DNA of 64,000 bases from Canis aureus (lineage: Eukaryota > Chordata > Mammalia > Carnivora > Canidae). The stretch covers positions 28,847,001 through 28,911,000 of the forward strand of contig NC_135621.1 of NCBI RefSeq assembly GCF_053574225.1, read 5' to 3'. This document shows, one piece after another, positions 53,249 to 63,681 of the stretch (the stretch's first letter is position 1; the number at the start of each line of letters is the position of its first letter). Under the pieces are notes generated by a model. That model worked only from the letters and a program-made list of their open reading frames with translations, ran no database searches and was not told the DNA's origin. Both the position numbers and the translations under genes were made by a program.

Positions 53249-55799
53249 CTGAAATTAGGGCAGCAGACCATTAGAAAGAAGGATCCAGCAGAAAGAAGGA
53301 CCCCTCTGGGCTGTGATCTGCCAGCAAGGGCAGCTGCATGCACCGGGAAAAGGCCCCCATGGCCTCTCTCTCACACTACCCTGACCTTTCCCACAGGAAT
53401 TCCTTTGACTTGGGCAGAATCAACCACCTGGCAACCCGGGCCGCCAGTACAAAAAGAACAGTCACAACCCACTGTCTCCACACTGACATTTTGGTCACCT
53501 ACAATTGATCGCAGGGCATTCACTGCCTTAAAGACAGCAGCCCTCAGGGCATGAAAAAGGCAGATAATGGGCCATTTTAAGGATAAAGAATTAGCGTCTG
53601 AGTTGTTTCTGAGCTATAGCTCACATAATGGTGATTAGGGGGGAAAATGTTTGAAAAAGAATGCCATTTCCCTCACTAGGATGGTTCAGTGGACTTTAGA
53701 GTAGAAGATGGAAGATATTTAGGACAGGGACAGAAACTTTACTCTCCAAATCAGAGGTCAGCTTACTGCGGGGGAAAAAAAGAGCTACGCTTCTGGGCAA
53801 TTCTCTATTCCAAGTGCTTTATGTAGATTATTAACTCAGCACAAGGCAGATCCTGTTATTGTGCCTACTGTATTGATTGAAACTAAGTTTCTACACAGGA
53901 GCATTGAAACCATTTGCTAAAGTTACAAAGCCAGTGGTGGAGCCACACGAGGAACCAGGAGGGTTAGCTCCAGGACCTGTGACGGCACAGGCTCTCCTGC
54001 CCCGGTCAGGTACGGGGCACCGCCAAGCCTTTCTGCCTGGAATGCCTTCATCCCACCCTCTGTGCCTCGCTTTATTCTTCCACATTCAGCTCAGACATCC
54101 CTTCCTCTGCGACCCTCCTGACTCAGCAGAAGGACCTGCTCTCTCCCACGTGCTGATGCCACAGCTGCAGAGACTCCAAGTGTTGCTCTTACCCAGAGAG
54201 CACTGTCACTGTGTCTATTGTCCATCTCCCTGCTAGACTTGTGAGGCCTGGCAAGTAGGGACTCTGGCTAACTTCCATCTTTGGATTCCAAGCAACTTAC
54301 CAGGGGGCAAATGGGCATTTAGGGGTATCGGCTGGATGGAATGGCCCCTCGGTGGGGCCTCCCTGAAAGGAAAGCCTAGGGATCCCTTCCATTGCCCTCC
54401 TCACCATGTCCAGCAGGATGTCCACCTTTAGCCTCAAGAGATTGTTTTCTTCCTCCAACTGCTGGTTCCGCCTGCGGAGCCGCTGAGCCTCCCTCCGGTC
54501 CACATCTTCGCTAATCCCCGTCTCTGGTGGAAGGACAGAATCAAAGGTTACACGGGGGCTTTCCTCCCACAGTCTTGTTGGAAACGATGGCAGGACGCAG
54601 GACGTCAGCCCACCTGCTATCCACTGGCCATTTTCAAACTTCAGGCTTTGGCCCGCCAGGTTCATGGTGGGGGTTCCATAGTCCAGGCCCAGCTCGACCT
54701 CCCTGGTTGATCGATCCAGCTGTGGACAAGACATTGGCTGGGAGCCCAGAGATGCCAGTCCCAGCACCTCTCCCGCTAACTGTACGACCTCAGCAACTCA
54801 TTTCTTTTCTCAAATCATCATCAGGCACATTTCATAACTTTTGTTCAAAGTCAGAAAACCAAAGAAGGTACAATAAACACTTTTAAAACGGAAGAAACAC
54901 CCCACTTTATTATACATGTTTTCCGGAAAAACTATATATGCCGAAATTTGAATTATTTGACGTGGGCTGGGCACTTAATAGTTAAGAAATCCTACTATAA
55001 AGTTTAATAAAGTAGAAAATCCTTTTTAGAGGTGGTGAGCTCCTAAAATATCCCTCGCTTACCATGGAGCGATAAGGTCACACAAAAGGTGTGAAATGCT
55101 AACACCCAATCTGTAATTGTAGCTGGTCTGTAATGTGGTTTTCAGTTTCTACAACTCACTTAGGAACCAGGCTGTGGCAGGACTGGGACTGGGGGATTCT
55201 GGGATGAATGCAACCAGCCCTGCCCTTGAGGAGCTGCATCTAGAACTTCAACACACCTTGAATGCCATTAATGGTAGCAAAACATCATCCTTTGAGAATG
55301 AATTTGATTCTTAGACATGATTAAAATCAATTCCTGGCCAAGTCTTGGTAATAAAGTGAAGCAAGTTGGCTAATACCATTTAGAGGCAAATCATGCTGAG
55401 ATTGACTGTCTTACTAGGGTCTTGAACACACTCTGACAATGATTTCCAAACAGGAGTTAAAAAAATTTTTTTTAAGTTTATTTGTTTAAGTAATCTCTAC
55501 ACCCAACACAGGGCTCAAACTCATGACCCCAAGATAAGAGTTGCATGCTCTCCTAACTGAGCCATCCCAGGAGTTAAAAATATTTTTAGCAATAGCAATC
55601 ATGTGATTCAGAAGGATGTCCTCCTTACAGGGATGCCTCTGTAGGACCACACTTTCCATCAGAGGCCAGGCTTGATGCTCCAGTCACTGCACACTGGGAT
55701 TGGCCCAGTAGTGATACTCACATTATGCAGGTTGGAGAGAGAAGCGGACTTCCGAGGGGGCGTTTTCTTAGGACTGAACGTATTCCCAAAGAGAGGCAT
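53168..55799 (-). CDS. CBY1: CBY1, Chibby (4 coding exons, 127 aa)
   Basis: Complete coding region. Chibby 1 binds the C-terminal activation region of beta-catenin and, with 14-3-3, drives its nuclear export, damping Wnt output; it also sits at the base of cilia and supports ciliary vesicle docking. Coding exons in transcript order: 55799-55722, 54719-54614, 54523-54405, 53248-53168, total 384 nt, 127 residues plus TGA. The N-terminus MPLFGNTFSPKKTPPRKSAS holds the 14-3-3 site around Ser20 (RKSASL). NLAGQSLKFENGQWIAETG is the conserved Chibby core. RRRNQQLEEENNLLRLKVDI starts a C-terminal coiled coil (about 70-118) used for dimerisation. The end, EELKSISHRRK, differs from the RKRK end I recall for human (126 aa). 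A noncoding first exon lies near 62316-62400. Confidence 0.96.
53249..54404 (-). other. CBY1: CBY1 last intron
   Basis: 1.2 kb, with a MIR-like stretch near 53800-53960 and otherwise unique-looking sequence. Confidence 0.65.
54405..54523 (-). CDS. CBY1: CBY1 coding exon 3 (aa 62-101), coiled coil
   Basis: Acceptor CACCAG, donor GTGAGG. Encodes TGISEDVDRREAQRLRRRNQ and a leucine-heptad stretch to DILLDM. Confidence 0.96.
54614..54719 (-). CDS. CBY1: CBY1 coding exon 2 (aa 27-62)
   Basis: Acceptor CCACAG, donor GTGGGC. Encodes LDRSTREVELGLDYGTPTMN and the conserved LAGQSLKFENGQWIA. Confidence 0.96.
54720..55721 (-). other. CBY1: CBY1 intron between coding exons 1 and 2
   Basis: 1.0 kb; holds a diverged carnivore SINE fragment (55464-55567) with target duplication and nothing else recognised. 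Confidence 0.7.
55464..55567 (-). mobile_element. Old carnivore SINE fragment, minus orientation
   Basis: Contains CAAACTCATGACCCCAAGAT and a GAGTTGCATGCTCTCCTAAC-like segment on the plus strand; target duplication CAGGAGTTAAAAA at 55451-55463 and 55568-55580. Confidence 0.85.
55722..55799 (-). CDS. CBY1: CBY1 first coding exon (aa 1-26)
   Basis: ATG at 55799-55797 with A at -3. The exon starts at 55837 (acceptor GATGGTAG), giving 38 nt of leader. Ends NLHN, donor GTGAGT. The frame upstream of ATG stays open to the acceptor, but the family start is this Met. Confidence 0.95.
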
Positions 55800-55930
55800 C
55801 TTTGGCCCGATGAAGGAAAGGTCGATGCTCCCTTCTCCTACCATCAGAAAATGTCACGGATACAAACATGGGTCAGTGACCTTACACCATCTTTAAGTCA
55901 TGAAAACATACATCTTATCATGTGGCTCTT

Positions 55931-56118
55931 TTTTTAAAATTTATTTTTATTTTTATTTTGTTTTTATGATAGTCATACAGAGAGAGAGAGAGAGAGAGAG
56001 GCAGAGACACAGGCAGAGGGAGAAGCAGGCTCCATGCACCGGGAGCCTGACGTGGGATTTGATCCCAGGTCTCCAGATCGCACCCTAGGCCAAACCGCTG
56101 CGCCACCCAGGGATCCCA
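55931..56118 (-). mobile_element. SINEC (tRNA-derived), minus orientation
   Basis: Perfect 16-bp duplication TTATCATGTGGCTCTT at 55915-55930 and 56119-56134; young. Confidence 0.96.
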
Positions 56119-56149
56119 TTATCATGTGGCTCTTAACAATCCTGATGAT

Positions 56150-56310
56150 GGCACCCATGTGCCAAGAGCTCACTATGGGCCAGGGAGGATGCTAAATGAA
56201 CCCTTTGCATGAAACACCTCAATTCTCACAGCCACCCTTTGTTTACTTCTCTTATTATCCCATTGAACAGATGAGGTTTAGAAAGAGTAAGGTCCTAAGT
56301 GGGAGCTAGC
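56150..56310 (+). repeat. MIR fragment
   Basis: CACTATGGGCCAGGGAGGAT, CCTCAATTCTCACAGCCACC and ATTATCCCATTGAACAGATG match MIR blocks. Confidence 0.75.
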
Positions 56311-56387
56311 ATTTCAGTGCAGGTCTGTGTGGCTCTACAGCTTACTCACCAGGGGCAAGGGCCTAACTTGCCTATTTTAAGTTTTAT

Positions 56388-56413
56388 CACAAGTTGACAT
56401 CACAAGTTGACAT
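56388..56413. repeat. 13-bp tandem duplication next to a SINE
   Basis: CACAAGTTGACAT occurs twice in tandem (56388-56400, 56401-56413); the second copy runs into the target duplication of the following SINE. Confidence 0.95.
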
Positions 56414-56418
56414 CATCA

Positions 56419-56585
56419 GGGCACCTGGGTGGCTCATCAGTTTAGTGTCTGCCTTCAGCCCAGATCATGATCTCAGGGTCCTGACATCGAGCCCCACATC
56501 GGGCTCCCTGCTCAGTGGGGAACCTGCTTCTCCCTCTCCCCCCTCCACCCCATTTGTGCTCTCTCAAATAAATTTAAAAAAAAAA
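56419..56585 (+). mobile_element. Older SINEC copy, plus orientation
   Basis: GGGCACCTGGGTGGCTCATC head; duplication AAGTTGACATCATCA / AAGTTGACATCACCA (56404-56418, 56586-56600). Confidence 0.92.
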
Positions 56586-57588
56586 AAGTTGACATCACCA
56601 GATTTACAGTTTAGAGCAAGGAAGGCAATCCTGCTCATTCTTGTATGCTGGTAAGAATCACACCTAGGGGCAAGAGGTCCTGCATAGATTCCATTGTGAA
56701 GAAACGAAGCTGTATTTATACTTCAGTTTCAGAGTGATAATGGTGCCCCTTTACTCAGTCCTATGTCAGAAGGTCACGTGTCCTGTGTGGTAGGCAAGGC
56801 ATCCAGTGGAAGGAGGAGGCCCACCCACAACATGGCAGAGCTGACACTGCCAACCGTTTGCCTTCAGCAGATTGCAACCTATGCAATTCATACAGGCCCA
56901 GTGAAGTTGATTTACTGACACTGCCCGTTTCGGGGGTGGGAAGGTGGGGTAAATATTTTTGTATATTTATGTGTAACATAGAAAAGTATACACATCATAA
57001 ATGTATGGCTTCATGAATTTCAACTACACATAAGCCCCTCCCAGCCACCCCAGTCCTGTGTAGCCAGCCTCCAGATCAGGATACAGAACATTTCATCACC
57101 CTGCAAGCCTCGCCTAGTAGCTTTGTATCCATGGATTTATGCAGGATGTCTTCTTCTGTTTTTTTTTTTTTTTTTCATTTGAGGTCATGTTTGTGAGACT
57201 TGTCTCTGTTCTGTGTAGTTATAGTTTGTCCATTCACATTGCAGTAAGATAGTCTACTGAGTAAGTGGACATTTGGATTGTTTTCAGTTTTTATCAATTA
57301 GAAACAAATGCTAAGAACATGTTTGGACATGTACTTCTGTACATGTAAGTCTACTTCTCTGATCCTACACCCTGGGGGTGGAATTGTGAAGTTCTAGAGC
57401 ATTCATATATTCAGCTGTAGGAGATACTGCCAAATCATTTTCCAAAGTGTTTGAGCCAATTTATATGTCTTATGAAGAGTGTATTTACTTTGAACTTTGG
57501 CATTTCCTATCTTTATCATTTTATCTATCCTGGTAGGTATGCAGTGGTACTGCATCCTGTGCTTAAACTGCTTTCCCCAATAAGTTAT

Positions 57589-57765
57589 GTTTTTAAAAAA
57601 AGAATTTATTTATTTATTCATGAGAGACACAGAGAAACAGAGACATAGGCAGAGGAAGAAGCAGGTTCCCTATGGGGAGCCTGATACAGGACTCAATGCC
57701 AGGACCCTGGGATCACGACCTGAGCCAAAGGCAAATGCTCAATCACTGACCCACCCAGGCGCCCC
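57589..57765 (-). mobile_element. SINEC copy inside L1, minus orientation
   Basis: GGGGCGCCTGGGTGGGTCAG head on the minus strand; imperfect duplication CCCCAATAAGTTAT / CCCAATTAGTAATT. Confidence 0.92.
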
Positions 57766-57907
57766 CCCAATTAGTAATTAAATTGAGCACCTTTTCATAT
57801 AGTCATCAGACATTTGGATATCCTCTTTTGTGACATGCTTGTTTAAGTCTTTTGCCACTTTTCTATTGGGTTTTCTATCATTTTCTTACTGATTTGTAAG
57901 GGCTTTT

Positions 57908-58094
57908 TTTTTTTTTTTTTTAAGATTTTTTAAATTTATTTATTCTTAGGCACAGAGAGAGAGGGGCAGAGACACAGACAGAGGGAGAAGCAGGCTCCAT
58001 GCAGAGAGCCCGATGTGGGACTCGATCCCGGGTCTCCAGGATCACACCCCAGGCTGCAGGCGGCGCCAAACCACTGTGCCACCGGGGCTGCCCT
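57908..58094 (-). mobile_element. SINEC copy inside L1, minus orientation
   Basis: GGGCAGCCCCGGTGGCACAG head on the minus strand and poly-T on the plus strand; L1 text resumes afterwards (TTTTTATATATATTCTAAAT). Confidence 0.93.
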
Positions 58095-58974
58095 ATATGG
58101 CTTTTTATATATATTCTAAATATAAGTCCTTTGTTGTAGAGAGAGAATACTGAAAATATCTTCTTCCAATCCGGAACCCTGTCTTCTTGCTTTCTTATTG
58201 GCTTCTTTTTGATTAAAGAAGTTCTTAATTTTAATAGAATCTATCAATTTTATTTAATATTTAGTGTTTTATATCCTATTTAAGAAATTTTTGCCTACTC
58301 CAAAGTCATATTTTCATATATTCCACAAATTCTATTGTTTTCGCTTTCACATTTAAGACTATGATTATCTGGAATTAGTTTTTGTATAAGGTGTGAAACA
58401 GAGGTCAAGGTTCATTTCTTCCCAGGTATTACCCAGTTTTAACTTATAATACACAACTGGCTTAAAAAGATTCCTTCTAAGAAACTGTAGACTAAAGATA
58501 ACCATAATAAAAGCATTAATGAACAGAAAGAAAGAAACAGAGCTCTCCATTTTCCTACTCCTGGGTATAAACTCTTCCTCTACCACATTATGAAATAAAA
58601 ACAGTAATGAATTAATCACATGTGACAAGAAGGTGGCCAAAAAAAGAGGGAACTTCTCAAGACCATTTGAAACAAAGTTTTCTATCAACTATCATTGAAA
58701 CAGAACTCATTGTATGAATCCATCAGAATTAGGAAGACATGCACTCAACGAGAACACAACAATAAAACCATGCTATTTTCAGTGATGTAGAAATTAACAT
58801 CACTAAGATTAATGATAAAAGTCTAGAAGCTTCTTTGGAGGTTTTACAATATATAATGCAGAAGATCATGTCTCTATGACTTTGTAAATAAATAAAAATA
58901 AAGATATTTGGAGCAGGTGTGCTCATGAGAGTTTCATTGGTAGGTGTGTATGTGTAATTAAAAACAGCAGTAGA

Positions 58975-59149
58975 GGGATGCCTGGGTGGCTCAGCGGTTT
59001 AGTGCCTGCCTTCGGCTCAGGCCTGATCCTGGAGTCCCAAGATCCAGTCCCACGTCAGGCTCCCTGCATGGAGCCTGCTTCTCCCTCTGCCTCTCTCGCG
59101 CATGCTCTCTCTCTGTCTCTCATGAATAAATAAAAAAACAAAACAAAAC
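58975..59149 (+). mobile_element. SINEC (tRNA-derived), plus orientation
   Basis: GGGATGCCTGGGTGGCTCAG head; AACAAAACAAAACAAAAAC tail; approximate duplication AAAAACAGCAGTAG / AAAAACAGTAG. Confidence 0.94.
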
Positions 59150-60143
59150 AAAAACAGTAGACCCACAGCCTAGGGGATGTCATCTGGGCCTGGGCACAAC
59201 ACGAGGACCCAGACAAAGCTTGGTGGTGGATGGGACAGCAGTGAGGACTAAGATGCTGGGGGAGATTTGAAGTTGTGCTACCATGTCATCCTAAACAGTG
59301 CAAGGCCCTGGCATTGTTTCTCCTGGAGAAAAGTAAAAGGGTGGTAGAGGGAAGACAATCTGACGTCTGTAGAGGGCAGAGCAAAAATGAAACAGGAATA
59401 TCTGGGAAGAAAGAGTTTAACTCCAAAAAGAAAAGAAACAAAAACTAGTATTGCTTTCTGCAGAACCACCATGGGTTGAACCCAATGCTGAGCACACTTC
59501 AGAGATTTCTTTTATTCCTTGCAGCAATCCCATTAGGTGGGTATTTTCCTATCCATATCAGAGAGGAGAAGATGGGGGCGTGGAGAAGTCAGCCAATTTT
59601 CTCAAGGTCCACAACCATGGTCAGTTGGCCAAAAGTCTATATCAAATTACCCTTGTATTAATAACAAGTGGATACATCATAAAAGGAAGCATTTTCATCC
59701 ACTATACTGGCAAAACTGAAAAGATGAATAATATCCAATGCTGGTGAGGGCGTGGGGAAAAAAGACACTTTCATTTTCTCTAGATGGAAACATAAGATGT
59801 TATAATTTTCCCAGTTAGGCAAAACCTAGCAAAATTTTAAATGTGCATATTTTTTGGCCAGCAAATCTACTTCTAAAAATTTATCCTCCAAAAAGAATTG
59901 GACATGTACACACAAATGTTCTTTACCATTGATAACAGTGAAAAATAAGAAACAATCCAAAATGTCTACCAATGGTTGGTATAGCCAAATACATTGCAGG
60001 ACATTCTTTTTTTTTTTTTTTTTTTTTTCAGCACATTCTTATAACAGAATGCTACAGGGCGAGTAAAAACAATGAGGCAGCTGTGTATGGACTGACCTGG
60101 AAATAACTCCAACACATTGTAACACTAAGAAAGCAAGTTGCAG

Positions 60144-60333
60144 GGGATCCCTGAGTGGCTCAGTGGTTTGGCGCCTGCCTTAGGCCCAGGGCGCGATCCT
60201 GGAGTCCCAGGATTGAGTCCCGCGTCAGGCTCCTCACAAGGAGCCTGCTGCTCCCTCTGCCTGTGTCTCTGCCTCTCTCTCTCTCTCTCTATGTCTATCA
60301 TGAATAAATAAATAAAATCTTTAAAAAAAAAAA
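60144..60333 (+). mobile_element. SINEC copy inside L1, plus orientation
   Basis: Perfect 14-bp duplication AAAGCAAGTTGCAG at 60130-60143 and 60334-60347; head GGATCCCTGAGTGGCTCAGT. Confidence 0.96.
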
Positions 60334-60519
60334 AAAGCAAGTTGCAGAACAATGTGTATACTATAATGCCATAGAGAAGACAGAAAAAAAAAAGGGCAAG
60401 AATATAGGTGCATATGTTAAAAAACAGAAAAAAATCTGGAAAGATACACCAAACTGCTCATTGTGGTTAAATGTGAGAAGGGGAGTAGGATGACTGGCTT
60501 AAGTGAAATCGTCATTTTA

Positions 60520-60676
60520 AGGCACCTGGGTGGCTCAGTGGTTGAGTATCTGCCTTTGGCTCAGGTCATGATCCTGGGGTACTGGGATCAAGTCCCATCT
60601 ATTTCTCCCTCTGCCTATGTCTCTGCCTCTCTCTGTGTGTCTCTCATGAATAAATAAAATCTTTATTTAAAAAAAA
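60520..60676 (+). mobile_element. Shortened SINEC copy inside L1, plus orientation
   Basis: Perfect 15-bp duplication GAAATCGTCATTTTA at 60505-60519 and 60677-60691. Confidence 0.96.
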
Positions 60677-61409
60677 GAAATCGTCATTTTATAGGTACAA
60701 AGTGGTCAAGTGGCAGCAATTTCATACATTTCAATACCAAATTACATTAAACAAATATACTTCTAGATTTAATAAATTACAATATATTAATTATGAAAAA
60801 AACAAAACAAATGAATCTAAAAGAACTAAAAAAGCAGTGCCTGTCCTTCCAAGCACCTGGAAACATCTGAAGAAGGAAAAATGCATAGCCAAGTTGTTCT
60901 CACAAACACGGCAACTGTGCTAAGAATACTACCCCTGAGCATATCCCTTGGACACAACAGACCAAGTTCCAGGTCTGGCTCTGCTCTTCAACTGCATGCT
61001 AATCCCCCAAGTTACTTTCTTCCTCAGGGTTTTAACGGGGGGCACTTCCCTCAGGACCTCATTAATTCTCATAACCCTTAGGCAGAGAACTATCAATATA
61101 TTACAGACAAGGAAAAGGAAGTGCCTGGACGAGATGCCTTTTAAGTCATATCCAATATTCCACAAACAACTTTGGCTGAGACCCTAAGATCCTGGAACAT
61201 CAGTGTGGCCCCAGAGGTCCCAGCTGACCCCCTTGGCCCAAGGCAGCTGTCTTGCTAGTGAAATTCCCCGGGGGAGAGAGGGCTCGGTTCTAAGAAAGTG
61301 AATGGAGAGCATCTGGGTTCCAACCACAGCTCTGACGCTCAGCCCCCCTGGGACCCTAAGACTTAATCTTCTCTGGGCCTCGGGCTTCTTTATTTATAAT
61401 CAGGGATAA

Positions 61410-61540
61410 CAATGTATAAAAAGCCACCGCATTTGATACTCACAGCCACCCTGAGAAATATAGATCAAAGTAACTATATCCCAGACACCAGATCGGACAA
61501 TTGAAGCTTAGAGAAGTAACTTCTCCCCAATCACGCGGTG
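61410..61540 (+). repeat. MIR fragment
   Basis: GATACTCACAGCCACCCTGA then GAAGCTTAGAGAAGTAACTT match MIR core blocks. Confidence 0.7.
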
Positions 61541-62153
61541 GAGAAATGGTGGAAGAAGGCTTCCAAGAAGGTCTGCTCCTCTGCGCTGGGGATAATCACG
61601 TCATCGCTGTGCAATGCTTTACAGTCTGCAATGGGCCATAACATACATCATCCTATTTTAATCTAACAAGAAGGTGAGGGAGCAGTTTTTGGCTTTCATC
61701 GGATTCTCGAAGAGTTCAGAACTAAGCCAAGTACGTGCCGCGCAGATATCTGCCATCCGGGGCCGCGGGGCTCAACTAACGGTACAGAACCAACGTTCAC
61801 ACGCACGCCCTTTAATTCCCTTTGCAGCCGATTTACGGGGAGGAATTACCACCGCAGTGTATAAACGGGGAAACCCACTTGGAGAAGGGCGGTGGGGGCC
61901 TGGGGTGAACCCGCCTCTGCCCCGGGTCCCGCGCCCTCGGGCCGCCCCAGCGGCGGGGAAAGCCCTGGCTCCCCGGGGAGACGCCCGGGCGTCCCACCCC
62001 TCCTCCGGCCCTGGGGCGACGCTGGGCTCACACCCTGCGCATGCCAGGAGCCCGGCTCCAAACGCACCCCGATACCTGCGGGAAACTGCCGGCAGGGGTT
62101 CGCGTCACCCACGGCGACCACGGCTCCGGCGCCGCTCCGCCCCCCCGCCTGTG

Positions 62154-62165
62154 TGCGCACGCGCA
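62154..62165. promoter_or_regulatory. NRF1 motif
   Basis: TGCGCACGCGCA is an exact match to the NRF1 consensus YGCGCAYGCGCR, inside the CpG island on the CBY1 side. Confidence 0.6.
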
Positions 62166-62315
62166 TCCCCGCCCCGGACTCTTCCACCGCGGAAGGTAGG
62201 GGTGCCCGGCGCGGGGGGGTGCACAACGGGAGCCTACGCGAGGCACCAGAAACGCTTCAGGACCTCCTCCTGTGTATTAGAGCGACTTCGGAGGCGATCT
62301 CCTGGAGTCACTTAC

Positions 62316-62400
62316 ATTCCTCATGCCATAGACTGGGGAGAAGAACTACACTCGCCCTCCCCACAAGCCCATTGGTCTGGTCCCAGCCCCCGGGGCCGTC
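62316..62400 (-). other. CBY1: CBY1 noncoding first exon (5' end approximate)
   Basis: On the minus strand a GAGGAAT|GTAAGT donor (exon end 62316) is the best in the island. The upstream limit is unknown. Two ATGs lie near its end: ATG GCA TGA at 62329-62321, and a second ATG at 62324-62322. Confidence 0.55.
62371..62375 (-). promoter_or_regulatory. CCAAT box (NF-Y)
   Basis: CCAAT on the minus strand, 23 bp from the X-box. It may lie within or beside the CBY1 start region. Confidence 0.45.
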
Positions 62401-62411
62401 ACCGTGGTAAC
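62398..62411. promoter_or_regulatory. RFX X-box between CBY1 and FAM227A
   Basis: GTCACCGTGGTAAC fits the X-box consensus GTNRCC-N2-RGYAAC in both half sites. RFX factors bind such sites in promoters of ciliary genes. Confidence 0.8.
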
Positions 62412-62419
62412 GGCGTCTA

Positions 62420-62669
62420 GCGGACGCGGAGGTGGCTCGCCGCCGTTCATTGTTGTGGGACAGGTGGAAGCGGTGACTGCGCCTGGCGTTGCCTTGAGAA
62501 CGCCAGGACTCACCGTAGCAAAATGGGCCTCTCCCCGAAGTCCCTCCTCTTCCTCTTCCTCCTCCCCGTCCACAAAGCAAAGGGCACCCCTTTCTGGTGG
62601 ACGTGGGGGCATCCAGAACTTTTCGGGGGAACCGGCCCCAAGTTCGTCGGATTCCGCGGATGTTTCCAG
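62420..62669 (+). other. FAM227A: Probable first exon of FAM227A (5' end approximate)
   Basis: FAM227A is expected here from conserved gene order: in human it lies head to head with CBY1. I do not recognise its protein in this window. The support is an exact donor TTCCAG|GTAAGACG at 62669/62670 on the plus strand, in the CpG island, next to the X-box. An open frame from ATG 62404 runs through this exon, but its Ser-rich low-complexity content gives no confidence that it is coding. Confidence 0.45.
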
Positions 62670-63216
62670 GTAAGACGTACAGACGGACGATGACCTGCCC
62701 TGCTCTCTGCGCAGACTGCCACCTCCCCACATCCCGACTCTTCAGCTTTTACAAGCAGGGGGAACTGAGTCCCAGGGACCACTTCAAGGTGACACAGCGA
62801 GCAAGGGCAGAGAACTACTCAAGAATCAACGCCAGATCTCCCGAAGTCCTAACAGTGTATATTATTGGTTCCATTTGAAAAATAAACCCAGAGCCATTCA
62901 AGGGATATTTATTGGGTGCCCGGTGAGTGCACCAGGTCATCCATCCAGTGAAAGCCAGATCCCGTGGGCTTCTGGCTCCAAGTGCAATTATCTTCCAACT
63001 ACACCCCAGTGCATTGAAAACGTAGAGTTCTATGCCCTAGAACCAAACTCTGCGATTTAATCCAGCACTATCCAATGGAAATATAATGTGAGCCATATGT
63101 GTCATTTAGAATTTTCTAGTAGCCATATTTTAAATATTTTTAAAAATCAGATTATATTGAGTATTTTATTTAATTCGTGTGTCTCAAATATTATCATTTC
63201 ATCTTATCAACATTGT

Positions 63217-63416
63217 TTTTTATTTATTTTTTGTTTATTTGAGAGAGGACAAGCAGGAGTTAGGGGAAGGGCAGAAGGAGAGGTAGAGAGAGAATTCCAA
63301 GCACACTCACTGCTGAGCACAGAGCCTAACAGGGGCTGGGGCTGGATCTCAGAATCCTGAAATCATGACCTGATCAGAAATTAAGAGTCCAACTGGCTGA
63401 GCCACCCAGGTGCCCC
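63217..63416 (-). mobile_element. Older SINEC copy, minus orientation
   Basis: Minus-strand head GGGGGCACCTGGGTGGCTCA; the CCTAACAGGGGCTGGGGCTG part and loss of the young-type tract mark it as old. Confidence 0.88.
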
Positions 63417-63486
63417 CATATAATCAATGTTTTTAAATTTATACTGCTTCAGTTTTTAAGTTTCAATTAATTAAAATTTCAGTTCT

Positions 63487-63681
63487 GGGAATTCCTGAGT
63501 AGCTCAGTGGTTTAGAGCCTGCCTTTGGCTCAGGGCGTGATCCTGAAGTTCCAGGATCAACTCCCACATCTGGCTCCCTGCATGGAGCCTGCTTCTCCTT
63601 CTGCCGTGTCTCTCTGTGTGTGTGTGTGTGTGTGTCTCACGAATAAAGAAATAAAAATCTTTTAAAAATAATAAATAAATA
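63487..63681 (+). mobile_element. SINEC, first of a tail-to-head pair, plus orientation
   Basis: GGGAATTCCTGAGTAGCTCA head, a (TG)n run in the middle and an AATAAATAAATA tail that passes straight into the next SINE. Confidence 0.94.

Larger units (their letters stand above)
57150..58450 (-). mobile_element. LINE-1 ORF2/3' fragment, minus orientation, interrupted by two SINEs
   Basis: The plus strand reads as the reverse complement of an L1 3' half: GGAGTGGAATTG-like text, CTGCCAAATCATTTTCCAAA, TTGTTTAAGTCTTTTGCCAC, and AGTTTTTGTATAAGGTGTGA. SINEs at 57589-57765 and 57908-58094 split it. Many stops, so inactive. Confidence 0.7.
59690..60790 (+). mobile_element. LINE-1 3' fragment, plus orientation, interrupted by two SINEs
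   Basis: Sense L1 text: TCCAATGCTGGTGAGGGCGT, AAATGTCTACCAATGGTTGG, ACAATCCAAAATGTCTACCA, GGCAGCTGTGTATGGACTGA and GTGGTTAAATGTGAGAAGGG. Diverged, with stops. Confidence 0.65.
55838..62315 (-). other. CBY1: CBY1 first intron (5' leader intron)
   Basis: 6.5 kb if the noncoding exon near 62316 splices straight to 55837. It holds SINEs at 55931-56118, 56419-56585, 57589-57765, 57908-58094, 58975-59149, 60144-60333 and 60520-60676, two LINE-1 fragments, and MIR pieces near 56150-56310 and 61410-61540. Confidence 0.6.
61840..62680. promoter_or_regulatory. Shared CpG-island promoter of CBY1 (-) and FAM227A (+)
   Basis: CpG-dense, TATA-less. CBY1 leaves to the left and the FAM227A candidate exon to the right, and the two donors (62315 minus, 62670 plus) are only about 355 bp apart. 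Motifs seen: X-box 62398-62411, CCAAT (minus) 62371-62375 and an NRF1 site 62154-62165. Confidence 0.8.

Noticed and set aside
55800..55844. Longer CBY1 N-terminus beginning MVGEGSIDLS
   Set aside because: The extra Met lies across the acceptor at 55838, so it is not in the mature mRNA frame; family members start at MP(L/F)FGNTF.
61674..62420. 248-codon open frame on the plus strand in the CBY1/FAM227A CpG island
   Set aside because: Its composition is GC-driven, it lies antisense to the CBY1 leader, it has no splice logic and I recognise no domain.
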